Assembly (NCBI GenBank): GCA_016124845.1
Contig: WGMW01000043.1
Span: 1 to 42,246 of the forward strand
Origin: Flavobacteriales bacterium
Lineage (GTDB): Bacteria; Bacteroidota; Bacteroidia; UBA10329
DNA length: 42,246 bases
Direction: 5' to 3'
Position numbers and translations under genes: made by a program. This document shows, in pieces, positions 27,521-36,017 of this stretch (within the stretch, counting starts at the first letter, position 1; every line of letters begins with the position of its first letter). The notes below the pieces were generated by a model. The model was not told the DNA's origin and made no database searches. It saw only the letters and a program-made list of their open reading frames with translations.

Positions 27521-27528
27521 CTCCTCCT
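27521..27528 (-). promoter_or_regulatory. Strong Shine-Dalgarno of the DUF72 gene
   Basis: Read leftward: AGGAGGAG, then AAA, then ATG. Most starts in this window lack such a sequence, so it decides the start here. Confidence 0.7.
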
Positions 27529-27723
27529 GCGGGTGTGAATGATCTCCACATTTTGTGTATCCATTTCACATTTGAAAATAATGGGCCTTTGGTCAGATCT
27601 CAGACGGGAACATCATTGTGGCAGAATCGTTCTCAAATAGGCCGTCATTCGAAATTCCTTATTGAAAGCAACCTGTTTGGTATGGTTCTTTCGGCCTTTT
27701 TTGGAGAATCAAAACACACCATC

Positions 27724-28197
27724 ATGCAAACACATGGCAGCAATATCAGCAAAATGGGCATTAGAATCGGTTTTTACACCCTTTTCGGATTCATTGGATA
27801 CTTTCTACTGATGAAACTGTTGGGTCTGGTTCAGGTTCCAGAGTTCCGTTATTTCAACTTCGTTATCCTTTTGATGGGCATCACTATCGGCTACAGGAAG
27901 TATCAGCATGAGAATGGAAAGATTCCATTTCTGAGCGGTTTCGGGCTGGGAATGATGATCACGGTGATCAGCGTAGTGCTTTTTTCGGCATTCCTTTTCA
28001 TCTACCTCAGCATCTTCGACCCGCACCTGCTGGTAACGATAAAAGCGCATGCGCCAGTTATGGTCAAGGAATCCTTGACACCGTCTTTGGCGTCCGTGGC
28101 GATCCTGTTTGAGGGTTTGAGTTCAGGGCTTATCATGAACTTCGTGCTAATTCAGTACTACAAGTCGACCACCGTGAATGACGAGTACAGCCTTTAA
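27724..28197 (+). CDS. Small membrane protein, possibly DUF4199-like
   Basis: 157 residues with four hydrophobic segments: FYTLFGFIGYFLLMKLLG, FNFVILLMGITIGYR, GFGLGMMITVISVVLFSAFL, and a last one near the C-terminus (LIMNFVLIQYY). This spacing resembles DUF4199 proteins of Bacteroidota, an uncertain assignment. The frame is open back to 27535, but the residues there look random and the Met at 27724 precedes the first membrane segment. The stop lies in the palindrome GCCTTTAAAGGC (28190-28201) next to the convergent PI-PLC gene. Confidence 0.65.
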   Translation: MQTHGSNISKMGIRIGFYTLFGFIGYFLLMKLLGLVQVPEFRYFNFVILLMGITIGYRKYQHENGKIPFLSGFGLGMMITVISVVLFSAFLFIYLSIFDPHLLVTIKAHAPVMVKESLTPSLASVAILFEGLSSGLIMNFVLIQYYKSTTVNDEYSL

Positions 28198-28209
28198 AGG
28201 CCTGAGACC

Positions 28210-29310
28210 TTAGCGTTTAACAACTCGGAAGGTCTGTATGTCTTGGTCAGAAACCAAAGTGACATGATATACACCACTTTCAAACCCTGTGATGTCAATG
28301 GTCTGTTTAGAATTTTGAAAACTTTGACGAAGTACGGCTTGCCCGAGAGAGGTGTAGACCGTCACCGTGCCACGGAAGGACCGTGGGCCATTTAACGTTA
28401 GCAGTCCATTGGTCGGGTTTGGGAACAGCGAAAATTCGGTAGGGTCCGATCTCTCAGAAATACCGACCGATGACGTTACGCCATTCAGCGAATCAACCAC
28501 CTCCAACGTGTTTCCGAGTTCGTAGAAATCGACCGTAGGGAAATTCGAGAACTTACCCGTCTCGTTCCAGCATTGCAATGCACGTGGGTAGAAGTAGTTG
28601 AACTCATTGGCCTGTGCAGCCAGGTCTGCTCTTCCTGTTCCCAACGTAGGGTCAGTTGCAAAATGATTCAGAATGAACAGGTCGTTGATAGAGTCTCCGC
28701 GATTGAAATCACAACTGAAGTCGCTCAGTGCATTATTGGCAAAGTTGGTCTCCACGGCAAAATCCCACATGTAGAGATACCAATCCTGACCTGGCTGACC
28801 ATTGTTGTGATCCGAAAAGATCACCAATCGCTTACCTGAATCGATCATTTCCTGCAACGTAGGCCACGGCTCACCCAATGACTGTACATACAGCATCGGT
28901 TTCAGGCCAACTTGCGTGATCACCGTGTCCATCAGATCCGAAGTGATGTAGGTCTCGAACAAGATGGTGACGATCTCATTCGGATTAGCGTCCAGAAAAT
29001 CCTTTATCTCTGTGAGGCTGGTGGCCAGCGGTTCTGTTCCCAGAAAAGAAAACCCGTGGTATTCCGTGGCTACACCGCCTTCATCGTAAACATCCAGCAT
29101 CAATGCCCGAACGCCATCGTTCAGCTGCTGTGCAACCCCATGTGTCTGATTGGGCAGATTGAAGCCATCATCGCCTGCATTGAAAGAGTTATGCGTGGTG
29201 AGGTAAGCAACCTGATCATAACGTTTGCCGCATAGTTCGGGATGGCCATTGCATTGAGCAATGACCCAAACCGGAATGAATTGAATGAGAATGATGAATG
29301 AGAATCGCAA
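28210..29310 (-). CDS. Secreted PI-PLC-like phosphodiesterase with T9SS sorting domain
   Basis: 366 residues from a TTG start. Signal peptide (residues 1-18, ending VIAQ). PLC-like TIM barrel: LTTHNSFNAGDDGFNLPNQT with the first catalytic His, RALMLDVYD, and EYHGF with the second His, then VTILFETYI and LVIFSDHN. This fold cleaves phosphoinositol-like head groups by acid-base catalysis. The last ~75 residues (SLFPNPTNGLLTL to FRVVKR) are a typical type A T9SS C-terminal sorting domain, so the enzyme should cross the outer membrane and be released or surface-attached. PorD is encoded at 6538-7431. The substrate is unknown. Confidence 0.9.
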   Translation of the reverse strand: MRFSFIILIQFIPVWVIAQCNGHPELCGKRYDQVAYLTTHNSFNAGDDGFNLPNQTHGVAQQLNDGVRALMLDVYDEGGVATEYHGFSFLGTEPLATSLTEIKDFLDANPNEIVTILFETYITSDLMDTVITQVGLKPMLYVQSLGEPWPTLQEMIDSGKRLVIFSDHNNGQPGQDWYLYMWDFAVETNFANNALSDFSCDFNRGDSINDLFILNHFATDPTLGTGRADLAAQANEFNYFYPRALQCWNETGKFSNFPTVDFYELGNTLEVVDSLNGVTSSVGISERSDPTEFSLFPNPTNGLLTLNGPRSFRGTVTVYTSLGQAVLRQSFQNSKQTIDITGFESGVYHVTLVSDQDIQTFRVVKR

Positions 29311-29371
29311 CGTTATTGAAATATCACCCGAAAGTTAGAACAATCTTAATTGCAAAAATGTCGGCAGCTGA

Positions 29372-30421
29372 TCAGAACAACCTTGTCTGTGCAGACGGAC
29401 GCTCAAATAAACTTGAGGTAAGATGTATTACATCCTTGTTTTTGAACAGTTTACGTTTACCAAGATGATAGCTCTGATTGATCTGCTCCACCAACTTCCC
29501 TTCGCCTCTCATCCGTGTACCGAACCGTGAGTCATTGACCTTGCCGCCATGGGAATCTGAAACCTGATTAAGCACTTTCTCTTTCCTATCGGGATAATGT
29601 TCTTCCAGCCACTTGGCGAACATCTCCTTCAACGAGCCATTCAACCGTAGAATGATGTAACCGGCAGAGACCGCCCCGCGTTTGGCCACTTCCTCCATCA
29701 GGGCAAAAACTTCATGTCCGTTTATTCCCGGAATGAGCGGTGCCATCAACACATTTACCGGAATGCCTGCTTTACTGAGTTCCTCGATGGCGCGCAATCG
29801 TCCTTCTACCGAAGCGGTTCTCGGTTCCAATTTCCTTCTGAAATCCTCGTTGAGCGTATTCAACGAGATGTTGACCATGGCCAAATTCTTCTCCGCCATG
29901 GGCGCAATAATGTCAATATCACGCAGCACAAGATTGTTCTTGGTAATGATGCCAACAGGATTGTTGTATTCTGAACAGACCTCCAACATTTGGCGCGTTA
30001 TCTCAAACTTCCGCTCGGCCGGTTGGTAGCAATCGGTGTTTCCAGAAACCATCAACGAAGCTCCTTTCCAACCCTTCTTATTGAATGCTTCGCGAAGCAA
30101 CTGCGGTGCATTTTTCTTCACAAGGATCACCGATTCGAATTCCAACCCTGAACCATAACCCCAATATTCGTGTGTGGGACGAGCATAGCAATACGAACAG
30201 CCGTGTTCGCATCCCTGGTATGGATTCACCGAGAAATCGCTTGGAACATCGGGGCTCGGAACCTTATTGACGATCGTCTTTGGAAAGATGTCGATGAACT
30301 TGGTCCTGACCTTTTCCTCTGTTCCAGGCTCAAAACCATCATCCCACTCCACTTCCTCTTTGAAGAAACGGTTCTTGGGATTGTATCCTGCGCCACGGCC
30401 TTTCATTCCTGCCAAGTTCAC
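29372..30421 (-). CDS. PA0069-family radical SAM protein
   Basis: 349 residues. The cluster motif C-x3-C-x2-C reads CEHGCSYC in 'YQGCEHGCSYCYARPTHEY', typical of spore-photoproduct-lyase-like radical SAM proteins (PA0069 family). Further motifs: SGNTDCYQPAE, ITKNNLVLRD and SLNTLNEDFRRKLEPRT, and a C-terminal 'GTRMRGEG'. The reaction is not known for this family. The start is a GTG at 30421 or, more in line with family N-termini (MKGRGA), an ATG at 30406. The STAS-like gene ends 30 bases before it. Confidence 0.92.
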   Translation of the reverse strand: MNLAGMKGRGAGYNPKNRFFKEEVEWDDGFEPGTEEKVRTKFIDIFPKTIVNKVPSPDVPSDFSVNPYQGCEHGCSYCYARPTHEYWGYGSGLEFESVILVKKNAPQLLREAFNKKGWKGASLMVSGNTDCYQPAERKFEITRQMLEVCSEYNNPVGIITKNNLVLRDIDIIAPMAEKNLAMVNISLNTLNEDFRRKLEPRTASVEGRLRAIEELSKAGIPVNVLMAPLIPGINGHEVFALMEEVAKRGAVSAGYIILRLNGSLKEMFAKWLEEHYPDRKEKVLNQVSDSHGGKVNDSRFGTRMRGEGKLVEQINQSYHLGKRKLFKNKDVIHLTSSLFERPSAQTRLF

Positions 30422-30451
30422 GAATTAGGCGGCACAAAACAAGCCCTCGGA

Positions 30452-30922
30452 TCAGACAACAGCCCTGTTCGCGTTGGTTATCTTATCAAACGCTTCAGCA
30501 ACGGTTTCCGTGTAAGTAATTGTGATTCCACTGAGGAGATTTTCAGGATAACGCTGACGGATCTCATTCTTGCCTGCTTCTACACAACTGCGAAACCAAT
30601 CTTCCTCTGGCAAGATCTTGAAATGATTTTTCAGACCGAGGTCTCTCACCTTTGGTTTCCATTGCACGAAATACCATTCCATGGAAGGTTGATGGAATGC
30701 GCGCAATGCTCTTTTGTCGAATATCAGATTTTTCAACCCTTCATCTTTTATCATTTCCGTGGCCTTGTTGAAACCACTCATGAACTCATCCATTGGTATG
30801 TAAGGTGCGATCGCCTCCACAAGACCTGTCTTGCTTTTTTTATCGTAGAGGAGCTTGAGAGACGGGGTTTCCGCATACTCCTGTAGTTGCAGCTCCAGCG
30901 TTTCATATATCAACTTATACAT
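30452..30922 (-). CDS. STAS/SpoIIAA-like protein paired with a SpoIIE phosphatase
   Basis: 156 residues, beginning MYKLIYETLELQL. The alpha/beta pattern with 'MDEFMSGFNKATEMIKDEGL', 'KNLIFDKRALRAFH' and a long helix 'WYFVQWKPKVRDLGLKN' fits the STAS/SEC14-like proteins that Bacteroidota encode as small stand-alone proteins; the assignment is moderate. The ATG lies one base after the stop of the phosphatase gene (TAA-C-ATG), so the two are coupled. An alternative upstream TTG at 30943 would overlap the phosphatase end. It is likely the phosphorylated partner or target in a partner-switching regulator, which is inference from context. Confidence 0.7.
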   Translation of the reverse strand: MYKLIYETLELQLQEYAETPSLKLLYDKKSKTGLVEAIAPYIPMDEFMSGFNKATEMIKDEGLKNLIFDKRALRAFHQPSMEWYFVQWKPKVRDLGLKNHFKILPEEDWFRSCVEAGKNEIRQRYPENLLSGITITYTETVAEAFDKITNANRAVV

Positions 30923-30923
30923 G

Positions 30924-31745
30924 TTAGAAGGGTTTAAATCCAATTAATAACTGATCATCTGTCTGAGGTTGATCTCCTTGCCAGGCGTATAAAAAGTCTC
31001 TGACGACCTCTTTTTGCTTATTCATTCTCAAAAAGCGAACATCCAATAGCAGTTCCCTTAATCTTTTCTCCGAGTACTTCTTGGGAATGGCATCTCCAAG
31101 CTGATCACTTATTCCGTCTGAGAACAGGTAGAACTGATCTCCTTTCAGAACTTGGATAACGTACTCATCAAATTCGGAGATGGCCGAAACACCAATTCCA
31201 AGACCAGCTTTAGAGATACGTTCTACTTCACCGTCTCTGACAAAAAGCATTGGCCTACCGGCTCCCACATATCGTAATGTCTTTGTTGCCGTGTTGTAAA
31301 CAACCAATCCGATATCGAATCCGAAAACATGGCGACCTTCTTGGTCGAACGTCTCAATGAAGTAGCGATTGAGTCCTTCAAGGATACCTGAAGGATTATC
31401 TAATTGACTTGAAACAAGATCATTGAGCAGAGAATGAACCATGGCAGTAAGCATAGCCCCTGCAACGCCATGACCTGTGCAGTCTATGGCCGCGATAACG
31501 ACTTCATCACCTACCTTCCGAACGTATGGAAGATCGCCACCGATCGCTTCCACTTGGTTCAGCCAGATAAAAGAATCCGCAAAAACATCTTTCAAATAAT
31601 CCTCATGCTCAATGAGCCCATCCTGAACAAATCGTGCGTAGGAGATGCTGTCGAACATTTCCTTGTTGCGGGCCTCCAATAACTTTGATTTTTCGCGGAC
31701 CTCTTCCTGCGTTTGCAACAGATACTTTGTAGTACTCTCCAGCAT
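30924..31745 (-). CDS. SpoIIE-type protein phosphatase, N-terminus interrupted
   Basis: 273 residues from the first usable ATG. An N-terminal coiled coil (TTKYLLQTQEEVREKSKLLE) leads to a PP2C/SpoIIE domain: VEAIGGDLPYVRKVG, AAIDCTGHGVAGAMLTAMVH with its metal-binding Asp, a VYNTATKTLRYVGAGRPML segment, and YLFSDGISDQLG. Such phosphatases dephosphorylate STAS-domain proteins in partner-switching pathways. In the same frame, codons upstream of the ATG continue the coiled coil (ALQRIEQLEEQIASQQQ) back to a TGA at 31806-31808; nine more codons begin with ATG at 31835. The real gene probably started at 31835 and now carries an in-frame stop. See the findings. Confidence 0.85.
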   Translation of the reverse strand: MLESTTKYLLQTQEEVREKSKLLEARNKEMFDSISYARFVQDGLIEHEDYLKDVFADSFIWLNQVEAIGGDLPYVRKVGDEVVIAAIDCTGHGVAGAMLTAMVHSLLNDLVSSQLDNPSGILEGLNRYFIETFDQEGRHVFGFDIGLVVYNTATKTLRYVGAGRPMLFVRDGEVERISKAGLGIGVSAISEFDEYVIQVLKGDQFYLFSDGISDQLGDAIPKKYSEKRLRELLLDVRFLRMNKQKEVVRDFLYAWQGDQPQTDDQLLIGFKPF

Positions 31746-31835
31746 TTGCTGCTGCGATGCAATTTGCTCTTCAAGCTGTTCAATTCGCTGAAGGGCAGAT
31801 AAGGGTCAGTCGGCTGAACTGTTTGATTCGGTCAT
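31746..31835 (-). pseudogene. Probable original N-terminus of the SpoIIE phosphatase, split by an in-frame TGA
   Basis: Frame as in the downstream phosphatase. MTESNSSAD, a TGA (plus-strand 31806-31808), then PLSALQRIEQLEEQIASQQQ leads straight into MLESTT. The segment after the stop is clearly coiled coil continuous with the protein. The stop could be a real mutation or a base error. Confidence 0.6.
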
Positions 31836-31982
31836 CACAGAAGGTGAAAAGCTTGTCGCTCGCATCTGTTCATCTGAACACGAGTAACACGTTCTCCCAT
31901 GAAATGTTCGGTTTCAAAAAGTTGAATACCGTTTCAATAAGTCGACTTTCTAAAGATCGAATAGGAGATTACCGTTCATTCA

Positions 31983-33644
<1,662 letters not shown>

Positions 33645-33685
33645 GCAACAACCAACGTCAACTAAATTATTGAAACGGAAGGATA

Positions 33686-34015
33686 TCAGTCGATATCCGA
33701 AGTTTTGCGCTGAGGCTTTTGCTTCTTCTCGTCAGACTCGAAAGCCTTCTCAACCTTGTCGGCAGCATTAACGGCCTCTTCTTTCACCACTTTTGCAGCT
33801 TTAACTGTCTCCTTCTCCACTTTTTTGGCTGCCTTCTCTACAGCATCTCCTGTCTTTGCGGCCGCTTTCTGAGTTTCATCCACAGCCTTGTCCACCGCTT
33901 TTTCGGTTTTTGTTGGCTTTGCCTTTTCCTTTTTGTCCTGCGCCAAAGCCACATTGCTTACAAGGGCAAACACCATCAATATTCCAATTGTACTAACTGC
34001 TTTTTTCATGTCCAT
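33686..34015 (-). CDS. Ala/Lys-rich exported protein, LEA-like
   Basis: 109 residues. A signal peptide (ILMVFALVSNVALAQ) is followed by a low-complexity stretch rich in Ala, Lys, Glu and Val, with repeated 'KAVDKAVDETQKAAAK' and 'KEAVNAADKVEKA' 11-residue-like periods, a pattern of extended amphipathic helices. It is likely periplasmic. Similar sequences are called late-embryogenesis-abundant-like or are envelope-associated; no catalytic motif is present. Its own promoter is exact (see the next entry), so the gene is expressed independently of its neighbours. Confidence 0.8.
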   Translation of the reverse strand: MDMKKAVSTIGILMVFALVSNVALAQDKKEKAKPTKTEKAVDKAVDETQKAAAKTGDAVEKAAKKVEKETVKAAKVVKEEAVNAADKVEKAFESDEKKQKPQRKTSDID

Positions 34016-34030
34016 TTTTGATTAGTGATC

Positions 34031-34060
34031 CAAATGTAGCGTTAGCAAGCATGATGCCAA
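34031..34060 (-). promoter_or_regulatory. Promoter of the Ala/Lys-rich protein gene
   Basis: Read leftward: TTG (plus-strand 34058-34060), 19 bases, TACATTTG (plus-strand 34031-34038). This is an exact match to TTG-N19-TAnnTTTG, the best promoter match in the window. Confidence 0.75.
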
Positions 34061-34092
34061 CGATTTTTCAGTTTTAAAGATAGAAAGGAAGA

Positions 34093-34920
34093 CTACTCCT
34101 TTTTGCCTTCTGGAAGTACCAGCAGCGGAACCGTTGTGTGATATGCCATCTCGTGCGTGTGGTTCATGCCGAAGATCGTCTCAATGAACGAATGTTCGCG
34201 ATAGACCATGGCCACCATATCATTGTCCGATTTCTTGTCCATGTAAAACTTGATGCCTTCCAAGATGTCTTTGGCAACGATACGTTTGTACGTGCAGTCC
34301 ACTTCTGGTTCAAAAAGATTCATCTCTCTTCTTCGTTCAAGCACCTTTTCAAATGTCGGTTTGCTTCCGCTTCCTTTCTTTTCCACATGCGCCAAACGCA
34401 CATCCGCATTGAACATGATGGCAATCTCCTTTATGAGGTCCAGCGCATCATCATCTGCTATCTCATGCAGATCGGAACACAGAAGAATGTTGCGCAATGG
34501 AATAAAGTCCGCTTTCTCAGGAACGATGAGCATGGGAATGTTGCGAACTTCCTTCATCAGATTCACCGTGTAGCTTCCAACCAAAAGTTCGCGGAGACCT
34601 GAAGCACCGCGTGTACCCAATGCGATCATATCGAACTTGTTCTCCTCAATGAATCCAAGAACCTCTTCAATGAATTCACCCTGCACCACTTTGCCCGTGA
34701 TCTTCTTCGCATCAACCCCGTAATGCTTCGCCAACTTCTTTTTGGTGTCTTCCATGGCCGATACCGTGGTGGCCACCTTCACCCCTTCCAATACTTCGCT
34801 GCGATCGTATGCATGGAAGATGCAAAGCTTGGAACCAGCAATGGCCGCCAACTGGGCCGCGTATTCCAATGCATTGCGCGAATGGTGCGAGAAATCGAAT
34901 GGTACAAGAATGTTCTTCAT
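34093..34920 (-). CDS. Tandem universal stress protein
   Basis: 275 residues with two UspA-type alpha/beta domains. The first begins MKNILVPFDFSHHSRNALEY and ends with 'ALGTRGASGLRELLVGSYT', the ATP-binding G-x2-G-x9-G(S/T) type. The second is more divergent: 'NILLCSDLHEIADDDALDLI' and the late 'FIETIFGMNHTHEMAYHTTV'. Universal stress proteins respond to starvation and stress. It lies divergent from a cation transporter gene with an 81-base gap. Confidence 0.88.
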   Translation of the reverse strand: MKNILVPFDFSHHSRNALEYAAQLAAIAGSKLCIFHAYDRSEVLEGVKVATTVSAMEDTKKKLAKHYGVDAKKITGKVVQGEFIEEVLGFIEENKFDMIALGTRGASGLRELLVGSYTVNLMKEVRNIPMLIVPEKADFIPLRNILLCSDLHEIADDDALDLIKEIAIMFNADVRLAHVEKKGSGSKPTFEKVLERRREMNLFEPEVDCTYKRIVAKDILEGIKFYMDKKSDNDMVAMVYREHSFIETIFGMNHTHEMAYHTTVPLLVLPEGKKE

Positions 34921-34972
34921 GGCTTAAAGTTGACGGAAAAGTTAGACAACAGAACTAACATTGGTCATGGTT

Positions 34973-35000
34973 TTGGCAAATCTCCAATACCTTACCTTCG
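34973..35000 (+). promoter_or_regulatory. Promoter of the cation diffusion facilitator gene
   Basis: TTG (34973-34975), 17 bases, TACCTTCG (34993-35000). It lies one base before the ATG at 35002 and ten before the ATG at 35011. Confidence 0.5.
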
Positions 35001-35001
35001 G

Positions 35002-35988
35002 ATGCAAGAAATGAACGATAAAAAATACATCCGTTTTCAATGGTTGGCCGTCTCGGTAGGTGTGGTCATTCTGGTCATTAAGTTCTTTGCGTTCCATGTA
35101 ACGGGCTCCAACGCCATTCTGTCGGATGCCTTGGAAAGCATCATCAACGTGGTGGCGGGGTCTTTTGCGCTTTACAGCCTCATTCTGGCCGCCAAACCGA
35201 AGGACATGGACCATCCGTACGGTCATGGAAAGATCGAGTTCATTTCATCAGGAATCGAAGGTACGCTCATCTTTCTTGCAGGTGTCAGCATCATTGTCAA
35301 GTCCATCCACGATCTTTTTCAGGAACACACCGTGGTGGAATTGAACCTTGGCATTTATCTGGCAGCAGGTGCTGGGCTTATCAACTATTTGCTTGGATGG
35401 TTTACCGAATCTTATGGAAGAAAGAACCATTCGCCCACCATGGTGGCCAGCGGCAAACACCTGAAGAGCGATGGCTACACTTCGCTTGGTCTTATCCTGG
35501 GATTGACCGTTGTGCTATTCACCAAGCTCATTTGGTTGGATAGCGTCATTGCCATCGGATTCGGAACCTACATCGGAATTGTGGGATTGAAAGAAATTCG
35601 GAAATCCGTTGCGGGCATTATGGATGAGGCCGACTTTGAACTTTTGGAAAGTCTGATAACCGAAATAGATGCGAACCGGACCGAGAACTGGATCGATCTG
35701 CACAATTTCCGAGCGCAGAAGTTCGGAAAAGGCATCCACATCGATTGCCATGTTACCGTACCCTATTACCTCACGGTAGAAGAAGCGCATGAAGAGATCG
35801 ATGCCATTGAGCAACTGGTACGCACCAATTATCCGTATGGCGTGGAGATGTTCATTCATGCCGATCCCTGCATTCCCACTTCCTGCCGCATCTGCAGCAA
35901 GAAAGACTGTCCAGTAAGGCAATCGCCACATGAAGAGACCATTACATGGAAGTTGGATTCGGTGCTGGAGAACAGCAAACACGCATGA
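35002..35988 (+). CDS. Cation diffusion facilitator (CDF) family transporter with a Cys-rich tail
   Basis: 328 residues (325 if the ATG at 35011 is used, which the promoter position favours). Six membrane segments. In the second, the metal-site signature reads LSDALESIINVV; in the fifth, KHLKSDGYTS gives HxxxD. The C-terminal cytoplasmic domain (IHIDCHVTV) is typical. It expels divalent metal ions such as Zn2+, Fe2+ or Mn2+ using the proton gradient. An added C-terminal motif, C-x5-C-x2-C-x4-C (CIPTSCRICSKKDC), looks metal-binding. The frame continues upstream, but that region overlaps the universal-stress gene and the promoter. Confidence 0.9.
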   Translation: MQEMNDKKYIRFQWLAVSVGVVILVIKFFAFHVTGSNAILSDALESIINVVAGSFALYSLILAAKPKDMDHPYGHGKIEFISSGIEGTLIFLAGVSIIVKSIHDLFQEHTVVELNLGIYLAAGAGLINYLLGWFTESYGRKNHSPTMVASGKHLKSDGYTSLGLILGLTVVLFTKLIWLDSVIAIGFGTYIGIVGLKEIRKSVAGIMDEADFELLESLITEIDANRTENWIDLHNFRAQKFGKGIHIDCHVTVPYYLTVEEAHEEIDAIEQLVRTNYPYGVEMFIHADPCIPTSCRICSKKDCPVRQSPHEETITWKLDSVLENSKHA

Positions 35989-36017
35989 GAAATATTGACG
36001 GATTAGCAGATCAGTAA

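Noticed and set aside
29372-30421. Radical SAM protein as the maturase for the sulfatase
   Set aside because: It has the PA0069/spore-photoproduct-lyase-like motif pattern and lacks the SPASM Cys-rich region of anaerobic sulfatase maturases.
33681-33698. Hairpin GGATATC-AGTC-GATATCC at the end of the Ala/Lys-rich protein gene
   Set aside because: Seven A/T-rich pairs without a T-run, overlapping the stop codon; not enough to call a terminator.
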